Assembly (NCBI GenBank): GCA_020635875.1
Contig: JACJYY010000006.1
Coordinates: 124,001 to 188,000 of the forward strand
From: Flavobacteriales bacterium
Lineage (GTDB): Bacteria > Bacteroidota > Bacteroidia > Flavobacteriales > Flavobacteriaceae
Length of the DNA: 64,000 bases
Reading direction: 5' to 3'
Shown here: piece after piece, positions 52,414-60,204 of the stretch
How positions within the stretch are numbered: the first letter of the stretch is position 1
Layout of the letters: every line of letters begins with the position of its first letter
Position numbers and translations under genes: made by a program
The notes under the pieces: generated by a model
Database searches by the model: none
Seen by the model: the letters and a program-made list of their open reading frames with translations, nothing else
Told to the model about the DNA's origin: nothing

Positions 52414-54824
52414 ATCATCCCCATTTTTTGCAGATGCTGCGCAACTCTACTCTGTAATTCTTGTACATGTTGCTCTATTTCTGGTAATGGTGTGTCGTAA
52501 CGCTGTGCCAATTCGCCAATACGATTAGTTAAACGTTGGCTTATTTGGTCTATTTCTCCATCTATTCGAGATTTTAAGGTGCTTAACCATTTATCGGCAA
52601 CAATTAAGGTTTTTATTTCGACTACGCTTAATTGTGGGTATTTTGCATAGACCTTTTGTTGTAGTTCTGCTTGGGCTTCTTTTAAGGTCTTTTTATTGGC
52701 AGTTTCTAAAGTTAATAGCTTTTCGTAAGAATGTAATACCTCATATTCATCCGCATAATCGGCATCGCCTTTTATTTCTTTTAAGCGTTTGGTTAAATCG
52801 CCTTTGGTAATGTTGCCTTTATCGTTTATCACTTCGTTTAACAAACCCTCATCGCCTGAATGTTCTTCGATAAGTTCGGTCATTTCGGTAGCCAAAGACT
52901 CTAAATAGGTTTCTATGGCTTGTACTTGGTTTTGTTCTTCTTTAAAATAACGATTGATAACCAACTCAAAAGGAATTAACTCGCTTTCGTATTCTCCTTT
53001 TTTGATTTTTCCTTTTTTGTCCTTTACTGGTGTTAAAGTAGCTACCCAACCATCTTCCCAAATTAAATAACTATCGTCTTTTAAAACCTCGTTCCAATAA
53101 TCCATTAAATGCTGATAGATGTCGTATGGATTAATGAGTGGTTTGTTATAATAGTGTTTTAATAAACTTTCTGAAATAGCAACAATTAACTGCTTGGGTC
53201 TGGTATCTTCGTTAATCTCCCAAAGTTTGGGTTTGTTTTCGCTTTCCCATTTTGTAAATACGGTATCTAAAGTTTCACGGTATGCCACAAATTCAGCGTG
53301 GTTAAATATGGTTTCCTTGATATTCTCCTGTGGTACAATCAAGGTTTGGTAGCCCTCACGTTTTGCAGGATGAAATAAATGTTCTTTTAAATTTGGGTAA
53401 ACCTCCCAAAATGCTTGTAAAGCATCTACATCAAGATTAGGAATATCGCCTAACAAATGAGCTTCTATATCTTGTATATCTTCTTCATTTTGCCCATCGA
53501 TATAACGAGGAATATTTAAGTTGTATTCGTTTTGTTCAATCTCCTTATAATCAACCATCCGAGCATATTTATCAATCTTCTGCTGATGGTTGAACACATC
53601 CACAATTTTATGAATGTCTTGCTCTCTTAATCGGTTTTTGTTACCGTCTTTAATATAGCCTTTACTGGCATCTACCATAAAGATACCTTTGCGAGTGGCA
53701 GCATTTTCTTTATCAATTACAATGATACAAGCAGGAATACCCGTGCCATAAAACAAGTTGGCAGGTAAGCCAATAATCCCCTTAATTAATCCGCGTTTAA
53801 TAATATTGGTTCTAATAGTGGCTTCTGCATTTCCTCTAAACAAAACACCGTGAGGCAAAATAACTGCTCCTTTACCGTTACTTTTTAATGACCGAATTAT
53901 ATGTAGTAAAAAGGCATAATCGCCATTTTTATTTGGCGGAATACCAAAACCATCAAAACGCTTGTAAATATCATTATTGGGATCAAAACCATTTGTCCAA
54001 GACTTGACCGAAAACGGCGGATTTGCCACGCAGTAGTCAAAGCGTTTTAGGTCGTCTCCGTCTCGATGGATTGGGTTTGATAGGGTGTTGCCTTGTTCAA
54101 TATCTTGTACTGCTTCTGGATTGTTGTGCAGTACCATATTCATTTTTGCCAATGCCACGGTAGCATTATCTTTTTCTTGTCCGTAAATGGTTAATCCATT
54201 AGGGGCTTCATCGTTTACTTTTAAAAGTAGCGAAGCCGATCCGCATGCAGGATCATATACGGTTTGAGATTGAGAGGTTCTGTTATCTACACCGATAATT
54301 TTGGCCATTATACGAGAGACTTCAGCAGGCGTATAAAATTGTCCTTTACTTTTACCAGAGTCTTTAGCGAAGTTTTGCATTAAATACTCGTAGGCATCTC
54401 CAAGTAAGTCGTCATCTTCTGCACGATTATTACTAAAATCAAGCGCAGGATCTTCAAAAATGGCAACTAATCTGCTTAATTTCTCAACCAGTTCTTTGCC
54501 TTTTCCCAATTTATCCTCATCATTGAAATCTGCCATTTTTTGCAGCATATCAAAACCGTTCTCTCTATCAATTGGAGCAAGGACTTTTTTATTGATATAG
54601 TCACCTATATCGTCTTTACCTTTCATTTTAACCAAGTCGTCAAAACTTGCTCCTTCCGGAATGGTTATTAACGCATCTTCATCTCCTGCATACTTATCAG
54701 AAACGTATTTTATAAATAAAAGAGGAAGAATGTAATCTTTGTATTGTGAGGCATCCATACCCCCTCGTAATTCATCACAACTCTTCCAAAGTGAACTATA
54801 TAATTCTGATTTTTTTACTGCCAT
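52404..54824 (-). CDS. hsdM: Type I restriction modification subunit (N6-adenine methyltransferase), long form
   Basis: 806 residues. The HsdM N-terminal helical domain is about 7-155 and the methyltransferase about 160-480, with SAM motif I DPACGSASLL at 191-200 and catalytic NPPF at 268-271. KSKGQFYTPAEVSRIMAKII is the family block before it. Most HsdM proteins are about 500 residues; here some 300 extra follow, rich in charged helices (coiled-coil-like LETANKKTLKEAQAELQQK; LTNRIGELAQRYD near 780), which may contact HsdS or regulate assembly. First gene of the module on the minus strand. Confidence 0.93.
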   Translation of the reverse strand: MAVKKSELYSSLWKSCDELRGGMDASQYKDYILPLLFIKYVSDKYAGDEDALITIPEGASFDDLVKMKGKDDIGDYINKKVLAPIDRENGFDMLQKMADFNDEDKLGKGKELVEKLSRLVAIFEDPALDFSNNRAEDDDLLGDAYEYLMQNFAKDSGKSKGQFYTPAEVSRIMAKIIGVDNRTSQSQTVYDPACGSASLLLKVNDEAPNGLTIYGQEKDNATVALAKMNMVLHNNPEAVQDIEQGNTLSNPIHRDGDDLKRFDYCVANPPFSVKSWTNGFDPNNDIYKRFDGFGIPPNKNGDYAFLLHIIRSLKSNGKGAVILPHGVLFRGNAEATIRTNIIKRGLIKGIIGLPANLFYGTGIPACIIVIDKENAATRKGIFMVDASKGYIKDGNKNRLREQDIHKIVDVFNHQQKIDKYARMVDYKEIEQNEYNLNIPRYIDGQNEEDIQDIEAHLLGDIPNLDVDALQAFWEVYPNLKEHLFHPAKREGYQTLIVPQENIKETIFNHAEFVAYRETLDTVFTKWESENKPKLWEINEDTRPKQLIVAISESLLKHYYNKPLINPYDIYQHLMDYWNEVLKDDSYLIWEDGWVATLTPVKDKKGKIKKGEYESELIPFELVINRYFKEEQNQVQAIETYLESLATEMTELIEEHSGDEGLLNEVINDKGNITKGDLTKRLKEIKGDADYADEYEVLHSYEKLLTLETANKKTLKEAQAELQQKVYAKYPQLSVVEIKTLIVADKWLSTLKSRIDGEIDQISQRLTNRIGELAQRYDTPLPEIEQHVQELQSRVAQHLQKMGMIWN

Positions 54825-54988
54825 TTCTAAATTTTAAGAATCAATTTAGACCAAACTATTATCTGATTTGATAAGCTCGGAAAGTACGTAAAATTCATAA
54901 CAAATAATATTACTACTGTAATTTTATTTCAAATTCTTATCAAAATTAAAATTGTATTTTACTACGATAAAAAACCTCTTCGGTCATA

Positions 54989-55489
54989 TTAATTAAAGAG
55001 GCTGTTTTGTTTACTAGGCTTAAATAACAATTCCTTTTTCGCTTTATTCAAAAATTTACGAAATTCTCGTTGCCACTTTTTGATGCTTTCAACTTCTTTG
55101 GTCGTCGCTTCCTCTTTATAAAAGTAACAACCGTCTTTTCTAAACCACAAGGTTAATCTGATGCCAGTCATTGCACTATTGGGAGACAATGTTGAGTATA
55201 CCACAAGGTTATCTCCCATTTCTGGAATCGTTACTCCATAAGAAACATATTTATTTGCTCCTTTATAATGTTCAATTTGTTTGATTGTGCCGCCATAAAA
55301 TGCGACATAGTCTTTCCAAAATTCTTCGACAAATTCTGCGCTATAACCCGTTAAATCAATTGAATAAGTAGCAGCGTTATCGTAAAGCGTATTTGTTCCC
55401 TCTTGGATAAGGTAAGAAGGTATTTGGCTGTAAAGCGTTTTAGTAAAACATAAAACCAACAACCAAACAACAATTTGAATCTTTTTCAT
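54989..55489 (-). CDS. Small secreted protein, unrecognised
   Basis: 166 residues with a signal peptide (IVVWLLVLCFTKTLYSQ). The mature part is mixed alpha/beta (YSIDLTGYSAEFVEEFWKDY; VSYGVTIPEMGDNLVVYSTL; IRLTLWFRKDGCYFYKEE) with a Lys-rich C-terminal helix. I do not recognise the family. It sits alone between the RM module and tRNAThr. The 164 nt between it and hsdM show no gene. Confidence 0.6.
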   Translation of the reverse strand: MKKIQIVVWLLVLCFTKTLYSQIPSYLIQEGTNTLYDNAATYSIDLTGYSAEFVEEFWKDYVAFYGGTIKQIEHYKGANKYVSYGVTIPEMGDNLVVYSTLSPNSAMTGIRLTLWFRKDGCYFYKEEATTKEVESIKKWQREFRKFLNKAKKELLFKPSKQNSLFN

Positions 55490-55564
55490 AATTATTCGGT
55501 TTTAATGTTATTATCTAACACTAAGACCGCAAATTATATGCCATCCAACTGCTTTTGAAACACC

Positions 55565-55675
55565 CTAATTCTTAAATAAACTCATATAATCTTCAAACAC
55601 ATAAGGCGTCCATGTTCTAACAATTAGTCCTGAGCCTCTGTAATCCTCTACGAAAATCAGTTGATTTTTATCCAT
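55565..55675 (-). CDS. Small ORF, 36 codons, possible gene remnant
   Basis: An ATG at 55675 opens MDKNQLIFVEDYRGSGLIV and ends MSLFKN-stop at 55565. The composition is protein-like, but nothing about it is recognised, and it begins directly after the tRNAThr terminator hairpin. It may be a short real gene, the tail of a lost gene, or chance. Confidence 0.25.
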   Translation of the reverse strand: MDKNQLIFVEDYRGSGLIVRTWTPYVFEDYMSLFKN

Positions 55676-55712
55676 AAAAAAAGGACTAACATAACATGTT
55701 AATCCTTTTGAA
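55676..55712 (-). terminator. Terminator after tRNA-Thr
   Basis: Arms AAAAGGACTAACAT and ATGTTAATCCTTTT pair over 14 positions with one G-U, followed by a T run on the minus strand. It lies 7 nt past the tRNA 3' end. Confidence 0.75.
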
Positions 55713-55718
55713 TTAAAG

Positions 55719-55792
55719 AGCCGATAGAGGGACTCGAACCCACGACCTGCTGATTACAAATCAGCTGCTCTAGCCAGCTGAGCTACATCGGC
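55719..55792 (-). tRNA. tRNA-Thr (anticodon TGT)
   Basis: 74 nt: acceptor GCCGATG/TATCGGC (one G-U), D-arm AGCTCAGCTGGCTAGAGC, anticodon stem-loop GCTGATTTGTAATCAGC with TGT, T-arm GTGGGTTCGAGTCCCTC. No CCA is encoded. Confidence 0.94.
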
Positions 55793-55839
55793 CTAAAAAG
55801 CTGTGCAAATATAAACGTGTTTTTTATAATTACAAATAA

Positions 55840-56103
55840 TTACTTATTTATTTCATCTAATAAATTCGAAACTGATTGATCAAATTCGTTTCTGATCGCT
55901 TTAAAATGAACATTAGCGTTTTCAACTCCTCGTTCATTCACCTTTGCCATTATTGAATCAAAAGATCCTATGATGCTGTCTATCAAACTCTCTGCTCTTT
56001 TTTCATCTATAGTTTTAACCGCTAACTGTTTGATATATACTGCCTCAATCAACCCCTCAAACACGAAATTGATATCTTTTTTTATTTCTTTTTTACTCGC
56101 CAT
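55840..56103 (-). CDS. Small helical protein, unrecognised
   Basis: 87 residues, mostly amphipathic helix (KEIKKDINFVFEGLIEAVYI; KRAESLIDSIIGSFDSIMAK; AIRNEFDQSVSNLLDEINK), highly charged, no signal peptide. The codon usage and position in an operon-like run with the PTPS gene (30 nt away) support a real gene. Such short helical proteins of unknown role are common in flavobacterial genomes; I cannot assign a function. Confidence 0.65.
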   Translation of the reverse strand: MASKKEIKKDINFVFEGLIEAVYIKQLAVKTIDEKRAESLIDSIIGSFDSIMAKVNERGVENANVHFKAIRNEFDQSVSNLLDEINK

Positions 56104-56133
56104 GATTTTATGATTTTTTAATTATTTCTTCTT

Positions 56134-56544
56134 TTATTCTCCTTTGAAAGTAACGAAATTTCTAGGAGTTTCAAACAAAGTAACTTCCAATTCTAGTTTT
56201 TTATTTAAATGCTTTCTTAGTTTATCCCAGATAACCACCACTATATTCTCAGCTGTAGGATTTAAATCATTGAATTCAGGCACATCGAGATTTAAATTTT
56301 TATGATCGAAAGCATCTTCTACTTCAGCCCTAATTAATTCCTTAAGTTCTTTAGTATCGATTACATAACCTGTTTCCTGATCTATTTCACCCGTTACTGT
56401 AACAATCAATTCATAATTATGTCCGTGATAATTAGGATTATTACATTTACCAAAAACAGCGTCGTTTTTCTCATGCGACCAATCCTTACGATATAATCGA
56501 TGTGCCGCATTAAAATGCGCTTTTCTACTTACTGATACTCTCAT
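56134..56544 (-). CDS. 6-pyruvoyltetrahydropterin synthase-type protein
   Basis: A 136-residue T-fold enzyme. Zinc-binding histidines are in HFNAAHRLY and HGHNYEL; the catalytic cysteine is in CNNPNYHGH, with five residues between Cys and HGH. That Cx5HGH form is typical of tetrahydropterin-forming PTPS, whereas bacterial QueD usually has Cx3HGH, so this is not a plain queuosine enzyme. FETPRNFVTFKGE at the C-terminus carries the pterin-anchoring glutamate. Its stop is 30 nt before the small helical gene, and its start overlaps idi by 4 nt. Confidence 0.85.
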   Translation of the reverse strand: MRVSVSRKAHFNAAHRLYRKDWSHEKNDAVFGKCNNPNYHGHNYELIVTVTGEIDQETGYVIDTKELKELIRAEVEDAFDHKNLNLDVPEFNDLNPTAENIVVVIWDKLRKHLNKKLELEVTLFETPRNFVTFKGE

Positions 56545-57068
56545 ATCTCATGTTCACCTATATAATGATAAAATTGACTGAATATTATCTTAAACCATTC
56601 TGTGTATAACTCAGGTGTTTTCTCCATATCCTTTTTTATTGCTTCTATCCCCATCCATTTCCACGATTCAACCTCTTCTCTATTAATAGCTGGCTCTCCA
56701 TTAAAATACCCCACCATCACAAAGTCAAATTCGTGTTCGGTTAATCCATTATCAAAAGGAGCCTTATAAATAAAAGAAAACTTCTCCTCTAGTTCTGCTA
56801 CAAACCCCATCTCCTCAACCAATCTTCTTTTCCCTGCCTCTACATTTGATTCTCCTTTACGTTGGTGACTACAACAAGTATTTGTCCAAAGCAAAGGCGA
56901 ATGGTATTTATGAGCAGCTCTTTGTTGCAGCATCAACTCCTTGTTTTCGTTGAAAATGAAAACAGAAAACGCACGATGTAAAACAGCCTTTTCATGTGCT
57001 TCCATTTTGGGCATTAGACCCAACTCCATATTATTCTCATCTACTAATACAACCTGTTCTTCTATCAT
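56541..57068 (-). CDS. idi: Isopentenyl-diphosphate delta-isomerase (type 1)
   Basis: A 175-residue Nudix-fold isomerase. Seen: RAFSVFIFNENKELMLQQRA, TNTCCSHQRKGE near residue 64 with the active cysteine, EAGKRRLVEEMGF (Nudix-like metal block), and LTEHEFDFVMVG with the catalytic glutamate. It interconverts IPP and DMAPP for isoprenoid synthesis. Coupled to the PTPS gene by a 4-nt overlap. TACATTTG at 57093-57086 is a candidate minus-7 box. Confidence 0.93.
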   Translation of the reverse strand: MIEEQVVLVDENNMELGLMPKMEAHEKAVLHRAFSVFIFNENKELMLQQRAAHKYHSPLLWTNTCCSHQRKGESNVEAGKRRLVEEMGFVAELEEKFSFIYKAPFDNGLTEHEFDFVMVGYFNGEPAINREEVESWKWMGIEAIKKDMEKTPELYTEWFKIIFSQFYHYIGEHEI

Positions 57069-57191
57069 AAATACATTATAAGCTTCAAATGTACAAAAAG
57101 AGAAACTATATCTAATTGGAGATATAATTATAATTTCTAATACTCCAATCCAACCAAACTATTACTTTTGTAAAAAAATTATTCGAATAAA

Positions 57192-58781
57192 ATGACATTT
57201 CTTGAAGAAATACAAAGGAGGAGAACCTTTGGCATCATCTCTCACCCTGATGCAGGGAAAACAACCTTAACAGAAAAACTTCTGTTGTTTGGAGGTGCAA
57301 TACAAGAGGCTGGAGCCGTAAAGAGTAACAAAATCAAAAAAGGAGCTACGAGTGACTTTATGGAAATCGAAAGACAAAGGGGAATCTCCGTTGCGACTTC
57401 TGTTTTGGCTTTCAATTACAAAGAAAACAAAATCAACATATTAGATACGCCTGGGCATAAAGACTTTGCGGAAGACACGTTTAGAACTTTAACGGCAGTC
57501 GATAGTGTAATAGTCGTAATAGATGTCGCTAAAGGAGTTGAGGAACAAACAGAAAAATTAGTATCGGTTTGTCGAATGAGAAATATTCCTATTATCGTAT
57601 TTATCAACAAATTAGACAGAGAAGGAAAAGACGCATTTGACTTATTGGATGAAGTTGAACAAAAACTCGGTTTAACGGTTACACCTTTGAGTTTTCCTAT
57701 TGGAATGGGACAGGACTTTCAGGGAATTTATAATATTTGGGAGAAAAATATCAACTTATTCACTGGGGATAGCAGAAAAGACATCAACGACCTAGTATCG
57801 ATATCAAATATAAATGACAAACAATTAGATGAGTTGATTGGAACAAAGGCTTCTGATAAACTTCGAGAAGAATTGGAATTAGTAGAAGAAATCTATCCTA
57901 ATTTCAACAGACAAGAATATTTGGATTGTCATATCCAACCCGTATTCTTTGGCTCTGCCTTAAACAATTTTGGTGTAAGAGAATTATTAGATTGTTTTAT
58001 ACATATTGCTCCATCCCCAAAAGCCAAAGAGTCTGACATTCGTGTAGTTTTACCCAACGAAGAAAAACTGACGGGATTTGTGTTTAAAATTCATGCTAAT
58101 ATGGATCCTAAACACCGAGACAGATTAGCCTTTGTCAAAATTGTTTCAGGAACATTCGAAAGAAACAAACCCTATCTACACGTTAGAAACAACAAAAATT
58201 ACAAGTTTTCGAGTCCCAATGCCTTCTTTGCAGAAAAAAAAGAAATAGTTGAAAAATCTTATCCTGGTGATATTGTCGGACTACACGATACAGGCAACTT
58301 TAAAATTGGAGATACATTAACCGAAGGCGAACAATTACAATTTAAAGGAATCCCAAGTTTTTCTCCAGAACACTTTAGATATATAAACAACGCAGACCCA
58401 TTAAAAGCTAAACAATTAGCCAAAGGAATTGATCAATTAATGGATGAGGGAGTCGCTCAATTGTTTACTCTAGAAATGAACGGAAGAAAAGTCATTGGTA
58501 CAGTAGGAGCATTACAGTACGAGGTAATTCAATACCGTTTAGAACACGAATACGGCGCTAAATGTTCCTATGAAAACTTTCCTGCATTTAAGGCTTGTTG
58601 GGTTAAACCAGTAGATGATAAAAACGAAGAGTTCAAAGAATTTAAACGCATTAAACAAAAGTTTATGGCGCAAGATAAATATGGACAATTGGTATTCTTA
58701 GCGGATTCAGACTTTAGTATTCAAATGGCGCAACAGAAATTTCCTAGCGTAAAATTGCTTTTTACTTCGGAGATAGAGTAA
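57192..58781 (+). CDS. prfC: Peptide chain release factor 3
   Basis: A 529-residue translational GTPase. G1 is SHPDAGKTTLTEKLL at about 17; the switch I block RQRGISVATSVL, DTPGHKDF (G3) and NKLDR (G4) follow. The domain 2 and C-terminal RF3 blocks (FSPEHFRYINNADPLKAKQL; GALQYEVIQYRLEHEYGA) distinguish it from EF-G. It recycles RF1/RF2 after termination. A TACTTTTG box at 57163-57170 may be its minus-7 element. Convergent with the SusE/F-like gene, separated by two terminators. Confidence 0.96.
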   Translation: MTFLEEIQRRRTFGIISHPDAGKTTLTEKLLLFGGAIQEAGAVKSNKIKKGATSDFMEIERQRGISVATSVLAFNYKENKINILDTPGHKDFAEDTFRTLTAVDSVIVVIDVAKGVEEQTEKLVSVCRMRNIPIIVFINKLDREGKDAFDLLDEVEQKLGLTVTPLSFPIGMGQDFQGIYNIWEKNINLFTGDSRKDINDLVSISNINDKQLDELIGTKASDKLREELELVEEIYPNFNRQEYLDCHIQPVFFGSALNNFGVRELLDCFIHIAPSPKAKESDIRVVLPNEEKLTGFVFKIHANMDPKHRDRLAFVKIVSGTFERNKPYLHVRNNKNYKFSSPNAFFAEKKEIVEKSYPGDIVGLHDTGNFKIGDTLTEGEQLQFKGIPSFSPEHFRYINNADPLKAKQLAKGIDQLMDEGVAQLFTLEMNGRKVIGTVGALQYEVIQYRLEHEYGAKCSYENFPAFKACWVKPVDDKNEEFKEFKRIKQKFMAQDKYGQLVFLADSDFSIQMAQQKFPSVKLLFTSEIE

Positions 58782-58801
58782 AATCCGAAAATTACCTTAA
58801 C

Positions 58802-58845
58802 AACAAGGGAGGCTATCTTTCATTTTAAGATAGCCTCCCTTGTTT
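58802..58845 (+). terminator. Terminator after prfC
   Basis: Perfect 18-bp stem AACAAGGGAGGCTATCTT (58802-58819) / AAGATAGCCTCCCTTGTT (58827-58844), loop TCATTTT. Strong in either direction. Confidence 0.85.
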
Positions 58846-58863
58846 CATAAACTTGTAGATACA

Positions 58864-58889
58864 AAAAAAGCCGGTCAATGACCGGCTTA
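58864..58889 (-). terminator. Terminator after the 383-residue secreted protein
   Basis: Stem AAGCCGGT/ACCGGCTT around 58868-58888 with a seven-T run on the minus strand, 24 nt past the stop. Confidence 0.88.
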
Positions 58890-58912
58890 AATATAATCGT
58901 ATGTAGCAAAAA

Positions 58913-60064
58913 TTATTTTACAATTACAATTTCTGAAGCTCCGTTTATAATAACAATGTAAGTTCCAGGATTAACAGCAACAAAATCAGAGTTAGCACTT
59001 GCAACTAATTGACCTGCTAAAGAGTACACTTTTACAGAAGCAGCACCTGTTAATTGGATTCCTCCATTTGAAGGGTTTGATGCAACTTGAACACCTAATA
59101 CTCCATCAAATCCAGCCACGCTTAATTGATTTTTATCAGTAATAGAAACTGCACCAGTAATGATATTGATAGAAATATCATAAGTACTATTATGTACAAG
59201 AATATCATCTCCACCTAAAGTAGCAGTACCACTTAACACGTTAGGCTCACCCCAGTTTAACGGTCCACCCCAGTTAGTTGCCCAATCAGCATCTTTACGA
59301 AACTTAATCGCACCAGATCCAGTTTCAACATTTACAACTAAATCTGAATATGTATATGTAACTCCATCTGCCGTTTCCATTACTGTATCAGTATCCCATC
59401 CTCCTGGAGTAGCTGATCCAATTAAACCAATATTAGCGTTAGGAATATCAGCACCAGCAGTAAATACATATGCTCCAGTTGATTTAGTGAAAGAAACAGT
59501 GTATTTACCAGCAGTAGCATTGATCTCAGCAGAACCATCCATTGAAATACCTTCTGGGAAACCGTTACCTCCTTGAACCATTCCATCAATATCAAAGTTT
59601 AAAACTCCATCAATTAACCAAACTGTTCCAGTGTAAGTCTCACCATCTGTAGTAGATAAAAACTTAGCTGCCAACCCAACAGCCGATCCTTTAACACTTA
59701 CAGCAGCAGCACCAGACGCATCAGTTATTGAATACGCTAATGTTTCAACGTTAAAAGAAACATTATAAGTACCAGCGTTAGCAATAACAATATTACTACC
59801 AGCTACAACACCTGTACCTACTAAACCTGTACCTCCCCAGTTTACTGCCCAATCATCATTAGTTCTAAATTTAACCTCACCAGCTGTCAACTGAAGACCT
59901 TCAATTGTATAGGTAATATTGTCGGTAGTTGTTAAATCTGTGTCCTCAGCCCATGCTCCAGGAGTTGCTGAACCTATAATACCAAGGGTATTAATAACTT
60001 GTTGTGCATTAGACGTAGCAATACTACCTAGTAATACAGCTACAAAAAGTAATAATTTTTTCAT
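58913..60064 (-). CDS. T9SS-secreted SusE/SusF-like carbohydrate-binding protein
   Basis: 383 residues with signal peptide (MKKLLLFVAVLLGSIATSNA). Three beta-sandwich modules follow the SusE/F outer-membrane pattern: LGIIGSATPGAWAEDTDLTT with ...VKFRTNDDWAVNWGG near 28-110, a second module near 122-205, and IGLIGSATPGGWDTDTVMET near 213-310. The C-terminal 70 residues form a type-A T9SS sorting domain (VASNPSNGGIQLTG; VKVYSLAGQLV; GTYIVIINGASEIVIVK). It likely binds starch-like or other glucans at the cell surface. A minus-7 box TATATTTG lies at 60112-60105. It is a paralogue of the next gene. Confidence 0.8.
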   Translation of the reverse strand: MKKLLLFVAVLLGSIATSNAQQVINTLGIIGSATPGAWAEDTDLTTTDNITYTIEGLQLTAGEVKFRTNDDWAVNWGGTGLVGTGVVAGSNIVIANAGTYNVSFNVETLAYSITDASGAAAVSVKGSAVGLAAKFLSTTDGETYTGTVWLIDGVLNFDIDGMVQGGNGFPEGISMDGSAEINATAGKYTVSFTKSTGAYVFTAGADIPNANIGLIGSATPGGWDTDTVMETADGVTYTYSDLVVNVETGSGAIKFRKDADWATNWGGPLNWGEPNVLSGTATLGGDDILVHNSTYDISINIITGAVSITDKNQLSVAGFDGVLGVQVASNPSNGGIQLTGAASVKVYSLAGQLVASANSDFVAVNPGTYIVIINGASEIVIVK

Positions 60065-60140
60065 TTGATTTTAAATAAGTTTTTTAAGTAATTATTAATC
60101 GTAGCAAATATACACCTTTTTAACAAAAAATTACACTTAA

Positions 60141-60181
60141 CAAAAAAAAAAATAAGGGATTAGCAAAACTAACCCCTTATC
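60141..60181 (-). terminator. Terminator after the 863-residue secreted protein
   Basis: Arms ATAAGGGATTAG and CTAACCCCTTAT with loop CAAAA, followed by an 11-base A run on the plus strand (T run on the minus strand). Confidence 0.85.
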
Positions 60182-60204
60182 TTAAAATAGTATAGTGTTG
60201 ACTA

